Below, piece by piece: positions 1 to 12,000 of a DNA stretch of 64,000 nt (position 1 is its first letter; every line of letters begins with the position of its first letter). Origin of the DNA: Heliocidaris tuberculata (lineage: Eukaryota; Echinodermata; Echinoidea; Camarodonta; Echinometridae). Under the pieces are notes generated by a model. It had not been told where the DNA came from. It worked only from the letters and a program-made list of their open reading frames with translations, and made no database searches. The stretch is taken from contig CM046845.1 of the NCBI GenBank assembly GCA_025618425.1, forward strand, positions 7,307,491 to 7,371,490, written 5' to 3'. The translations under genes were made by a program, and so were the position numbers.

Positions 1-489
1 CAAGTCATGATTTTCAAATATGAATCTGAGTATGGTAGACATCTTTCACATTTCGCTGTAACAACTGCTTGATTTTAGTAAGGCTGGATGACAGAAAATT
101 TTTTGGCTACTCCAAATTTGGAAATCATGAACCTTATTCTAAATAACAGGACATACTGATATACATATAATTTTATCTGATGCTTTTGTCTTTCTGCATA
201 CTTCAATTACCATCAAACCTTTGATACACTCAAATAGCATAATTATCTTCTCAAATTACCTACCGACAACTTTTAAGTCAATTATTTCTAATATTTTGGG
301 GCAAGAAGGACATTAAACTCATTGTAACGATTTCACATAAAATACAATATACATGTAACTAGATATAAAGCCTGCTCCTCCATACATTATGGATTATATT
401 TGGGGAAGGTGGGAATTTCATTATTATTCAGATATATATCCAAAACTCTCCTTTCCGATAATTTCCAAAAATGTTAAACAATGAGGATC

Positions 490-638
490 AGGGCCCCGTT
501 GCATAAAAAAAACTTTGCCATCAATGGTAACTTCCATTTAAACCTTGAATTTGATTGGCTGTTGAGAAATGTTACCATGGTAGTTACCACTGATGGCAGA
601 GTTACCATTAATGGTAAGTTTTATGCAATGGGGCCCTG
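490..638. mobile_element. Palindromic MITE, GGGCCCCGTTGCATAAAA type
   Basis: It starts GGGCCCCGTTGCATAAAA and ends with the inverse TTTTATGCAATGGGGCCC. Inner inverted ACCATCAATGGTAAC and ACCATTAATGGTAAG motifs surround a TTTGATTGGCTGTTGAG core. The same family occurs at 22701-22858 and 57427-57598. Confidence 0.8.
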
Positions 639-949
639 GAACCTTGTACTGAGTTTGATAAAAATATGATATATAAGAAATATTTCATCACAAACAAGAC
701 ATAACTATGAAACATACATATCCTGAAATGACCTGCATTTCTAACAATAAACTAGTTATGAAAACAGTACATCAAAAAAAAATATATATATTGCACCCTC
801 TACCTAGCCATTATAGGGAGACAACAACAATGGCGAAAGTAGAAGCACTGTCATGAAATTACACATTTGCATTCAGTACAAAATAATAAAACGAAATATA
901 AATTAACTTTACTGACTGTGGATTAATTAGTACCAAGTATTAATTCACG

Positions 950-1205
950 GGTCCGCTCGCTATTCATAGAAAACCACTATTCATATAACACGCGCTATGA
1001 ATAGCGGTCCTTATGAGTAGTTATGAATAGTGGTCCTTATGAATGGATGTCCTTATGAATAGCGAGGAAATTTGTCTGTGGTTTGCTCGCTATTCAGAAG
1101 GACCGCTATTTGTACAAAACCGCTATTCATTTAGTCACACGTTATGGATAGCGGACCTTATGAATAAGTGGTCCTTATGAATAGCGGTCCTTATGACTAG
1201 TAAGG
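950..1205. repeat. Tandem pair of about 125-bp palindromic units
   Basis: Each unit runs GCTCGCTATTCA, then CCACTATTCAT or CCGCTATTCAT, a CACG..TATG spacer, then several copies of GAATAGCGGTCCTTATGA. The first unit is about 953-1080 and the second about 1083-1200. The two halves of each unit are inverse, so the pair can form a cruciform. Confidence 0.75.
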
Positions 1206-1869
1206 CTACCCCTTAATTCACAAGGATGTGTGTTGAGTTTTCAGTTGCTTGATTAAGACAAAAATCAATAATCATCAGAGTACTTCTTAATAGACCTGCT
1301 TTATAAAATGGAGCTTTGAAAAGATGTTTTCATCAAGCTAAGGTAACCAAGGTTGACAAAAAATGTCTGATCCTACAACTTAATCAGTAGCTTAGAATGT
1401 TGATACCTTGCATTAGTATTTCATCTGGAATCTAGGCAGTGTTGCATAAAAAAGCATTGGCACCATGATGTTACACCAGAGTTAGTGAGTTGCACATTGA
1501 AGCTGCATTGCAACGAATGGTGTTTAACACCTTGATATCAGCTCCCAGTGTTAGCATCCAAATAGTCCCATTCTTCAAAATTCTGTGAATCACAAACAGA
1601 AAAAAAAAAAAAATTATGATAAACTGAACAAACTCCAAGATGAATAATGTTCAGAATACCAACTCTGGTATCCTATATCACTTTTTTTTAAGCATATCAC
1701 ATGAAAAGGTCATAAGGATTCAGAGTAAGTGCTAAAGAAGGCTAGCTCTAGTGTCTTTTCAAAGATTCCATGGTTGTATATGAAAAGAATGACAATGTAA
1801 GGAGCTGGAATAATGTGTTCAATAATTGACTGACAAAGCCAACGCTTTGAAGTAAATGAAGGTTTTCCT
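1206..1869. other. No gene recognised
   Basis: AT-rich sequence with an A13 run at about 1600. CAGTGTTGCATAAAAAAGCA (1437-1456) resembles the left end of the palindromic MITEs, but no matching right end is clear. No splice-flanked reading frame stands out. Confidence 0.5.
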
Positions 1870-2110
1870 CTTTATTCTGATGCTGAAGAGAAGAATGAGT
1901 TCTGGTAAACTTGACAAATAATCTGTGAGCTTTCTAATTCTTTTTTAATGTAAGTTTAGAAGAATTGCTCTTCAAATTCCCTCAAATTCAAATATGAAGA
2001 GAAATAGCTGAAAAGTCTGGACCAAACTTTCATGCCACATGCATGTGTAGTCCTACAAAGACATTTCTGTGTGCAGTGTATGTGACTTTCAGCAAAATTA
2101 TGATGATTTC
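1870..2110 (-). mobile_element. Diverged inverted copy of a 340-bp dispersed repeat
   Basis: Read on the minus strand this resembles 37037-37384: CACTGCACACAGAAATG, TTTCAGCTATTTCTCTTCAT, AATTTGAAGAGCAATTCTTC and AATTAGAAAGCTCACA occur in the same order, ending ACCAGAACTCATTC. Confidence 0.65.
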
Positions 2111-2634
2111 ATAACTTCACAGTATACACCATTCTTTATTTACTACATCATCATCCTTTCCTAATTGCTTTGAAATAGTTTCTTTCTAACGTGATCACAT
2201 GATTCTTGAAATCATTTTCATGATATCTGGGATTAGCCTTGCATCACTACCTATGTCCTTAGGGTGGAAAAGAATAAAGACATGAAGTGTAAGTACAGAC
2301 AAATAATAAGTCAACCCAAACCATTTCCTGTGTCTGTTGGTTGAAAAAAGGGTAAAGGTTTTAAGGGTAAGAATCAACAGATAATAAGTAAGGCACCCCC
2401 TCCCCTTCCCCAATCAAGCCTGGAAGGAAACGAAATAACATCAGGAAAAGAGATTTGACCCCTCCTTTCTGACAGTCCTGGGCCCCTGTTGCAAAACCTT
2501 TGGTTGAAAATTAATTAAAACATGACACATTAGAATGGGCAAATGACAAGTAATCCCCACATCCCCCTTCCCTGTGATGGTTGAAAAAGAATAAAGACAC
2601 ATGAAATGTAAAAATGGACAAATAATAAGTAAGG

Positions 2635-2667
2635 CCCCCACCCCCCCCCCCCCCCCCCCCCCCCCCC
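2635..2667. repeat. Poly(C) run of about 30
   Basis: An almost pure C run after AAGTAAGGCCCC. The upstream segment AATGGACAAATAATAAGTAAGGC resembles 2294-2311 and 2387-2396, so a short local repeat precedes it. Confidence 0.9.
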
Positions 2668-4239
2668 TCCCGAAGCGAACCTTGAAAGAAACTCATGGTC
2701 GCCAACGTCGGACTCTGCAAAGGCACTTTAAAAGAAGAGGATTTACATTCTGCATCAAAACAAAACAGACTTTCAACCTTGCTATTCTCTACTAACTGAT
2801 GTCATAGATGAATCCATTCATTCTACTCCATGATAATCCAACCTTGTTTTGCTCTGCATCGTAAACATTCTTTAGTATACATGTATTTCACCTTCAATTG
2901 ACTCTTACATTAACATAATTTCTTTTTTCTTTTCATTTTTCTTTGATTTCTCCATTTTCTTTTTGTTTAGTCCTTCTTTTTTGCATCAGGATATAAGAGA
3001 TGTCATGTAGATTTCTCCATCTCTGTCTCTGACTTTATCTCTCTCCATTCCCCTCTTTATTTCTTCCTCTCTCCCCCTCTCTCTTTATTACATATTTTGA
3101 TTTCAATCAATAAATAGCAAAAATACTCACAATCATAAGCCTATGTAAAGTTTTCCCTTCTTCTAGTCAAATAATACGCTAACGAAGGGTGAAAAATCAT
3201 TCAGAACGGTGGTGATTTTCTCTACAGCATTTCACTTTCCTTAGTTTTGTATTCCTTCCAAGTCCCAATTTTACACAGAAGTATTCAGGAAAACTATTTG
3301 TCTACATCCAAAAGTTTAACATAATCATGGTGTATCCTCTTACTATTACGTCTTTGGAGATTACTACGTTCGTGACTTTTGAGTCACACTGCAGTGCTTG
3401 TACAGATTCCAAAACAGGGCATAATACTAGATTTGCGTCACTTTGCGTCACTGAAGAATCTCTACAACTCTCATAAACTCATCGAAGGTCAATTCCATGT
3501 CATGTAGTCTGTGTTTTTTTCTTTTTTCTTCCCTTCATTGTTTCCCTACATTTCCACGTAAGGAACTCATCAACGATGCACATTGCTTTGTTGTTTTCCT
3601 ACTAGCTCAAGGCCTTCTCCGTTTTCCACTGCTATTTAATTGTAATGAACCGTCACCTCACCAGCTTCTCCAGAGATGATGACGTACGCTGGGAAACTCC
3701 CAAGTTTGTCTTGTAAGGTTGCAGACAAATCATCAACCCAAAAAAACAAAACCACAATAACAATAACAATGGGATAGCCTTCATCGCGCATTTAGGGATT
3801 TCCTAACTTTTGGTGCCAAAAACTTTAATGTACAAAAACAAGTCCAAAGGATGCAGACTTGCACTATTATAAGTTCAGTACTCTTGTCGTTAAAGTGTGC
3901 TGTGAATTTTAACAGGCACACACAATATTTCTTTTAAATTGTTCTTTCTGATTTATGATGTCTTTATTTATACAAAACTGTGCAAGTATCACAGTAGTTT
4001 TGGAAAGCATTTCTATTTTTTTTAAATGCTGCTTTCTATTTTTTTTTTTTGCATAGAGTATTTGATATCTAAATTTGGAACTGTCCTTAAAGCACTTCCC
4101 AAAGAAACAAGTAATGCCTATTTGAAAAATACGCCTCTACTCATTTATTCACAAAAATAACTGCTTTAATTGACAATTTTTTGAAATCTTTTTGGCATAT
4201 TTTATTTGGTCTATTTAGCCAATCTTTATTCTTGACAAG
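2668..4239. other. No gene recognised
   Basis: Plain AT-rich DNA with T-rich and CT-rich patches (2925-3095). Short open frames lack motifs. The stretch could include downstream untranslated sequence of a neighbouring gene; nothing supports a call. Confidence 0.5.
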
Positions 4240-4515
4240 ACCATCATCATCATTATCATCCTCATCATATGATTGCAGGGCCCTTAAGAAGACCAGCATT
4301 AGTATTGATGAGGCTACCATCTGTAAATAAGAACATATGTATCATCACTGTTCTTGCTGTCGTTGCCATTTTCATCATCATCATCATCAGCATCATCATC
4401 ATCATCATCGATCATTATTCAGCATCATCATCATCATCGATCATTATTCAGCATCATCATCATCATCATCATCATCATCATAATCATCACCATCATCATC
4501 ACCACTGCTATCACT
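4240..4515. repeat. (ATC)n microsatellite with a short SINE-like insert
   Basis: ATC/CAT trinucleotides fill 4241-4268 and 4374-4505. Between them TGCAGGGCCCTTAAGAAGAC and TGATGAGGCTACCATCTGTAA match the segments at 10905-10985 and 12830-12905. The His/Ile/Ser-rich reading frames across it are composition artefacts. Confidence 0.85.
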
Positions 4516-4654
4516 ATCTATCCTCAAGCTGACATGTTTGTGAAGTATGACTAGTATAAAACTGAAGGTGATGAATAAGGGTTATGGGAGTGGGTGTGTC
4601 AGGTGCTAGCTTTGTGGATTAGAGGTGGGGTGCAAGCTTTTGGTTAAAGACTTA

Positions 4655-4965
4655 AAAATGAGTTCTCATCACGTAACTGCAATGTGATAGAAACAATGGA
4701 GAAAGGCAGGTAATGCAGGACATAAGAAATAACTGTATTTTGAGGTTTTGAAATAATGAAATGGTTAAAAATTGACAAAATCTTTCTAAAAAATCACATA
4801 CATGTACAGTGAACAGCACACAGAAATGGGTATGTGGGAATACACGCAAAGGTGGCATGAAAGTTTTGTCCAACCATTTCAGATATTTCTTGTCATATTC
4901 CCAAGAGCAGGGCATATGAATAGCAGTTCTTTTCAGGGGACATTTCTACCATGAAACTCTTCCGC
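4655..4965 (+). mobile_element. Diverged copy of the 340-bp dispersed repeat
   Basis: It shares CAGCACACAGAAATGGGTAT, CCATTTCAGATATTTCTTGT and GTTCTTTTCAGGGGACATTT with the copies at 37037-37384 and 59809-60176. A further 3' fragment (AATGAGAAAGCTCGC...CCAGAACTCAATCTTC) lies at 6661-6712, directly after the array element at 5482-6660. Confidence 0.6.
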
Positions 4966-5481
4966 ATTTGACAATAAAAAACTAGCACATCAATGATGTG
5001 GCGCTCATCCGGCATGCAGCAAAGAAATTGATGCAATTTGTACTTTGAACACAGTAGACATTGTAATGAATCGATGAAATGTACATGTATTGGTTACATG
5101 CATGTACAGATGATGAAGTGCCTATTGCAGATCTGGCTAAATGTGGTTTTGGAAGGAGACAGTGACATGTAGATATGAATGAAAGTCTGGAAATTGACAA
5201 CTCAAGTTGCACGACTTCAGTTAAAAGATTTTGGGGAATGTAAATTTTAATAGTTTTACTGTGTGACAGAGAAATTTGAAATAAAGCATAAAGTTAGTCA
5301 AGGTGAGGTATCTCTACCAACTGTGAAATCTTTATTGAGAGAGATTTGAAGGTTAAGATTTGTAATAAAAGAGAAAAGCACTGAATGACATAAGTTATGC
5401 ATTGGTGTAAAAAAAGAATTTTAAGGTTGGGACATTTAAGGGTGGCTTCAGTGCATTGTCCCTCACTGTTTCAAGTCTTTA

Positions 5482-6660
5482 TTAGCTCATAACCCGCTAT
5501 TGTTGACCACTGTCACTTCTGGGTTCTCGGTTCTGTCGATGATGTCGACAGAAATCATGTAGAAAGGTATAGCCTTTGAAATAATCCAGCAGCCATGGGT
5601 TTCATAATGGACAGGGCAAAGAGTTAAAATAAATTTTGTATAAATTACCATAAATAATTTTCTAGATAAAATTTCAAAATTCCGAGTAGAAGTTCAATGA
5701 ACCTCATGAAAGTCTTCCTCAATAAATGAGGAAGAAGAAGCAAGTTTTGTGATTTTGTAATAAATTTCGCATAAATTAGCATAAATAATTTTCTAGACAA
5801 AATTTCAAAATTCCATGAAGAAGTTCAATGAACTTCATGAAAGTCTTTTAGATGGAAGAAAAAAAATCAAAATCAGTCAATAAATGAGGAAGAAGAAGCA
5901 ATTTTTGTGATGTTTTAATAAATTTTGCATAAATTTGCATAAATAATTAGCTTAAATTATTTTCTAGACAAAATTTTAAAATTCCGAGTAGAAGTTTAAT
6001 AAACCTCATGAAAGTCTTTCAAATGGAACAAAAAAAAAAATCGAAATCGGTCAATAAATGAGGAAGAAGAAGCCATTTTTGTGATCTTTTTAATAAATTT
6101 CGCATAAATTAGCATAAATAATTTTCTAGACAAAATTTCAAATTTCCGAGTAGAAGTTCAATGAACCTCATGAAAGTCTTTCAGATGAAAAAAAAAAAAT
6201 CGAAATCGGTCAATAAATGAGGAAGAAGCAATTTTTGTGATTTTTGAATAAATATCGCATAAATTAGCATAATTAATTTTGTAGACAAAATTTCAAAATT
6301 CTGTGTAGAAGTTCAATGAACCTCATGAAAGTCTTTCAGATGGAACAAAAAAAATCGAAATCGGTCAATAAATGAGGAAGGAGAAGCAATTTTTGTGATT
6401 TTTGAGAAATGCGCATAAATTAGCATATTTAATGAGTTTCAAAATTCTGTGTAGAAGTTTCGAATCCCCCACCTAGTGCTATCATATAAAGCAAACGGAA
6501 TTAAAATCGGGTAAGAAATGGCGAAGAAGAAGCATTTTGAAATTGTGGACGGACGACAGACGAAGGACGGACGGACGGACGGACGGACGGACGGACGACG
6601 GACGACGGACGCCTCGCCACGGCATAAGCTCATCTGGCCCATTCGGGCCGGATGAGCTAA
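5482..6660 (+). mobile_element. Array element 1: tandem ~160-bp units, GGAC run, terminal hairpin
   Basis: It is bounded by TTAGCTCAT (5482-5490) and ATGAGCTAA (6652-6660). Inside are about six units of 130-170 bp, each with CATAAATTAGCATAAATAAT, TTTTCTAGACAAAATTTC, GTAGAAGTTCAATGAACC and CGAAATCGGTCAATAAATGA. A (GGAC)n-rich run at about 6546-6612 follows, then the hairpin AGCTCATCTGGCCC/GGGCCGGATGAGCT. No protein is encoded. Confidence 0.8.
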
Positions 6661-6712
6661 AAATGAGAAAGCTCGCAAATTGTTTTAACCATACCAGAAC
6701 TCAATCTTCTCT

Positions 6713-8620
6713 ATAAAGTTCAAGCATGAGGTGTTAAAGTATAGGGATTTTTCCTTGTAGATAACAATGAAAGCTAGTGACACAAAAACAGAAAACACCA
6801 AAGACAATGAAGGATGTTTTGTCCCATGCAAGAAAGATTACTGAACAGTTAAGAGTGAACTCTTTGAACGTGGGGAAAATTCACCCTCTCATATATGATC
6901 CATAAATTTGTTAATGTCCATTTAACCCAAACCCATTAAAAATATGACAATACAGAATAAAAGAAGCAAGGTATTAGACATGTGCTGTGTTTTTTCCACT
7001 TCTACTATTTGCATAGCACAGATATATTTATTAGCACATTAAATATAGAGCAGTTAAATTTGTATCTCATACAGATTTGTGAATATATAGTAACAAGACT
7101 GAAAGATTAAGTACTAGGAAAGTAGACAGAACATAGATAATTTCTTGTCTCGACTTAGAGAAGAATAGAGGTACATGACAAATACTGACTGCTGGTTTTA
7201 AAAATACGAAAATAAAATAAAATGTTCAAATGTGATTCTTCATTTTTAAATGAAGTTTAAACATAGCTTATATTCAGTTTAAAGGTGTAGCCATTTAAAC
7301 TGGAGCAAGAAAGTGCACGTATTCTATGATCACAACAGCATTTTTGATTTATGTTTCCACACAGCAGAACTGCAGAAGTACAATACTGAAAATTATTAAA
7401 ATTGCTTATAATTAAAGTCAGGAATGTATTTTCAAGACGATATTCCAAACATTTACAAACTTTACAAAGAGTCTGCCCAATAACTCACTGGTACATCTAC
7501 TATTGCAGCAGTGCAGTATTGCAGTACAATAAAAACATTTTTAAGCAAAACATTTTTTATGATGTTAAAGTGTAGTATTAGAAAGATGCAAAGTTGAGTG
7601 AGAAGTTAGATGAAAGAATAAGTCAGTTCATAATCAAAATTTGCTCATGTGCAGATAATAGTCAATGGTACAAAGTACAAATGACCTTATACGCTGTCAA
7701 AGTCTGCACACCAAGTTGGGGTCATTTGTACCACGTAATAATTATGAACTGGCTCACAGGTAGAAACATCTGCAACTAACAAATTTTTCCAAACACCAAA
7801 GAGAGTTTCACAATCATGTAACATCTCTTGATCCTAATATTGCAGTACTGTGAAGAAACTGTCAGTGCAACATTTTCTAAAATGACAAAGTCTACTTTTA
7901 GAATCATGCAGTTAAGAAGTTATGCAGTTAAAAAATTGTGTGAGAAGTTAGACAAGAGAAAAGTTAGTAAGTTAGATAGCTTAGCAAAAATCCAGTGGCA
8001 TGTACATGTATAGATGTGTGCAATTTAACAGCATGTACTGTATGTACAAAACCTGTACAGTCCAGTGCTCTTGGCAAGACATTAATCGACATTTGCCACA
8101 CGAGACCACAAGGTGTGGCAAATGTGTATTGGTAAGAAGAAATTCCAACATGCTCATCAATAGTGAAGTATTATGAGTTAGTTCATCACAGCTTTTCAAC
8201 TGAGATAGAATGCAACCTACTGACATGATCTTGTTCTAAATATAAATCAATTGATTGTCTCTAATAGCACTACGGAAAGGTATAAAAATATAAAGCAATA
8301 TCTCGTGCATTTTAGCAAATGGTTGCACTCATTATATAAAGTTTCTTTATGCACCGTGAATCTACAAGTTTACAACAAAAAATCTGATTAGACACATATG
8401 AATGTGATGTGGTAAAGTTTAACGTAAACCCACACCACATCAATGAGCTTTGGGGATTTCAGAGGCAACCTATATACCTGTTCCAAGCAAGACAATGCCG
8501 TGTAACTTCACTTCACATACGTCTTAACTGTAAACCATTGAATGAAAGAATGAAATAAATGTGCTTTTTTAGTCACTACCCCTTGTAGTTAAAGTTCACT
8601 TACAAAGGAAAATTATGATT
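6713..8620. other. 3' flank of the CLC gene, no gene recognised
   Basis: AT-rich; contains a SINE fragment at 8061-8101 (TTGGCAAGACATTAATCGAC) followed by an inverted GTGGCAAATGTG/CATTTGCCACAC pair. TGAGAAGTTAGA motifs recur at 7599 and 7940. No coding exon seen. Confidence 0.5.
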
Positions 8621-8626
8621 TTTATT
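8621..8626 (-). terminator. Candidate poly(A) signal for the CLC gene
   Basis: TTTATT on the plus strand reads AATAAA on the minus strand, about 177 nt past the CLC stop codon. It is the first canonical hexamer I see after the stop. In such AT-rich sequence this could be chance. Confidence 0.35.
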
Positions 8627-8802
8627 CCATTGCCCTTTACTTTATCTCAAGATTCAAATTCTGTTCTGTAGTCCCACTCATACACTCATGTTCTGTTAGT
8701 AATAGTTCAATTAAACATAACTCACATCTGATGAATTCTGATTCTGATCAGTAGTCCCTCATTTAAGAACAATGTCCTGTTTATAGTCACAGCACACCTA
8801 AC

Positions 8803-9075
8803 CTATATATGACTTACATCTGAAAGCTCAACGTTGGAATTCTCTTGCGAGGAGACGCCATTGTTGAGGGACGCCGATGAGCGATGAAGGATGGCATCCA
8901 GTTTCTCCTCCATCCTGAATCCCATGAGGTCCTTTCTCGTGATGATACCCAAGACCTGGTTCTGGGCGTCGACCACGGTGAGATGACGGAGACCCAGGGT
9001 ACGGAAGATGATGTAGGTCCGATGGAGAGAGAAGTAGTCAGGGATACAGGGGGCCGACTGGTTCACGTACGGCAT
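8803..9075 (-). CDS. CLC transporter last coding exon: CBS domain 2 and C-terminus
   Basis: It starts [20 protein letters not shown] and runs through [19 protein letters not shown] and [18 protein letters not shown], close to the GLRHL(V/P)VV...GIITR(K/H)(D/N)L signature of CLC-6/7 CBS2. The tail is polar and ends ELSDVSHI before TAG at 8805-8803. A strong donor sequence (GAT/GTAAGT at about 8818-8812) lies just before the stop, so a form that splices to a downstream exon is possible. No such exon was recognised in 1-8800. Confidence 0.9.
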   Translation of the reverse strand: MPYVNQSAPCIPDYFSLHRTYIIFRTLGLRHLTVVDAQNQVLGIITRKDLMGFRMEEKLDAILHRSSASLNNGVSSQENSNVELSDVSHI

Positions 9076-12000
9076 CTGATAAATTTAGAGGATATGTATT
9101 TATATCACCCAAACATAAATTCTACTGAGCTTCAAATAAAATTATAAGTTGATGTTATCCTGTTGAGCACTATAAGCCTAATGTAACTTGGATTGGTGTC
9201 TACGGCAAATGAATGTCATACCGAAGTCAATCCTTTCCAACAGATTATCAACCTGAAAACCATTCGACAATTCTATAAACCATCTGACCGGCTGAATGAA
9301 TACTTAAATGATAAATGATACCATCACCACCATATGAGAGAGATCATTAAGTATTTATAGAAAGTCAGTATTTCAGAATAATTTTCACAATCACTGCTAC
9401 ATCAGAAACCTACATTTCTTTTGCATATGATATCTGACAAATTGAGTCAATATCATCTGTTGTGAGCCAAACAGGCATTCACGCTGTGTTAAGTGTTATT
9501 GGTTAATGCCTTTCTGCCTTTCAACAGCGGATATATTAAAAACACTGAGCAAATTACACTCTTCATTGTATTTTCCTTGGTTATCTTGATGTCCAGAATA
9601 CTTAGAGGAGACACAGATGTAACCTTATGGCGGTCAATCTTATTAGGAAATCACTGGTCTGCATCTCAAAGTCCCCTTCTTACCAGGTTTACAAACATGT
9701 TCTGATATCTTTCATCCTCTGCGTATGACTGGAACAGACTGTCAGCCGACCTCTTATCCTTCAGATGATCTAGCCTCAGCTGGAGGTCAAACACAAAGAA
9801 AAGGTCAAAGTTCAATTATGGAATCCTGATATGATGAGAAACCAAATAAGAGGGCCTGGAACACCATGGTGTATTGGTGAAGGCTGTTGACTTGCATATG
9901 AGAGGTCCTGGGTTCATATCCTCGCACAGTGCTTACATCCTCGGACAAGTTGTTTTACCCACACTTGTCCTCACTCAAACAAGTGAATGAGTAAATTACG
10001 CAATGCGTAATAAATGTCCCCGCCGGAAGTGCAGATCTGTGGAAATTAACTAGCCTGAACCTTAAAACTTCAGTGAAAAACTTTAGTGAATAAAATAATA
10101 AATGTTACTGCATGCAAAAGAAGAGAATACCAACAATGCATGTATACAACTGAAATATAAAACATGAAAACATTATGAACCTTCAGCCATTTTGAATAAA
10201 TTTGCATAAATTTGCATGAATAATGAATTTCAAAATTCTGTGTAGAAGTTTGGAAGCCCCCACCCAGCCCTATCAGATAAAACAATCGGAATCAAAATCC
10301 GATGTGAAATAGAGAAGTAGCATTTTTCGTCAATTTTGAATAAATTTGCATAAATTTGCATAATTAATGAATTTCAAAATTCTGTGTAGAAGTTTGGAAG
10401 CCCCCACCCAGCCCTATCAGATAAAACAATCGGAATCAAAATCCGATGTGAAATAGAGGAGAAGTAGCATTTTTCGTCAATTTTGAATAAATTTGCATAA
10501 ATTTGCATAATTAATGAATTTCAAAATTCTGTGTAGAAGTTTGGAAGCCCCTACCCAGCCCTATCAGATAAAACAATCGGAATCAAAATCCGATGTGAAA
10601 TAGAGGAGAAGTAGCATTTTTCGTCAATTTTGAATAAATTTGCATAAATTTGCATAATTAATGAATTTCAAAATTCTGTGTAGAAGTTTGGAAGCCCCCA
10701 CCCAGCCCTATCAGATAAAACAATCAGAATCAAAATCGGCCAAGAAATGACGGAGAAGTAGCATTTTCTAACATTTGAGCACACACGGACAGACGGACGC
10801 ACGGACACACGCACACACGAACGGAGCCCGTTTCATAGTCCCCTCGCGAACTTCGTTCGGCGGGGACAAAAAGGTGTATTAAATAGGTACCAAGCAATGC
10901 TGGGGTAATAATAATAACAGCAGGGCCCTCTGGAAGAGCAGGATGAATAGTGATGAGGCTACCCTGGGTAAATAAGACCATATTATTATTATTATTATTA
11001 ATATCATTATTATAGGTCTGAGTGAAGATAGTAAGATAATATGGTAGATGACGGTGTGATATCCCATTAAAATAGTTCACCCAGGCATGCAGAGGTCTAA
11101 TGTCACACAATGAGACTGCATGACAGTAAAGGTTAAAGCTTAAAGGTCAATACAGTTCAAAAAATGGATGGGAGAAAGTTCCAAGAGCAAATTTGAACAA
11201 CGTGGTTCAAACATCTAAAAACCACAACATTAAGTTTGGAAGACAAGTCACCGATACAGGGGTTATGAAATATTAATACAAATTTCAAATGCAACCATGG
11301 AAAGATAAGACTGAAAATGAAGAGAAAAAGAAAAAAAAAACAACTAATATAACTCATGACTTTTTTACATGATAGGCTAGAGGTTAGACAAGGCAACAGC
11401 CAAATTGTGTCTTGCCCACCCATGACCAAAATACATGAATGCTGCCAAAGAGCTTCCCTGACCAAGTTTGGTTGCACTTGGAACAATGTATGCAAAGTTA
11501 CGAGTCCTAAGAGTCTTGTGGGTAATAACTTATTATTTAACCTAAAATGATATATGACCTCAAATACAAATGGCCTTTGACTTTAGCATGTGACCCTCTA
11601 CAGCACCATAACTTGATGGTCCCCCAAAGTGCATATCTGACCCTAGTTTGGTCACAATGGGATTAATGGTTGATAAGTTATTTGTCACAAGAAAGTCTTG
11701 GAGGTAAACTTTAACAAAAGACCTTTGACCTTAATAGCACGTGTCCCTTGACAACACCATGACATGAAAGTCCCTCAAGTGCATCTCTAACTCACGTTTG
11801 GTCACAATAGGATTAATGGTTGACAAGTTATTTGTCACAAGAGAGTCTTGCAGGTGAACTTTAACATTTGTGACGGATGATGGACGACAGACGGATGCTA
11901 TTTGGATCCCTTAGTCTCGACATCACCTTCTGTGGGCGAGACAAAAATGAAAATACAGGGGTCAATGTTCCAAATGAATTCCAAATGATCGAAAATGGTC

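Noticed and set aside
4269..4554. His/Ser/Ile-rich frames
   Set aside because: Products of the (ATC)n microsatellite.
10730..11110. 126-codon minus-strand frame with [13 protein letters not shown]
   Set aside because: It is the complement of the ACGG/ACAC run of array element 2 plus a SINE-like repeat.
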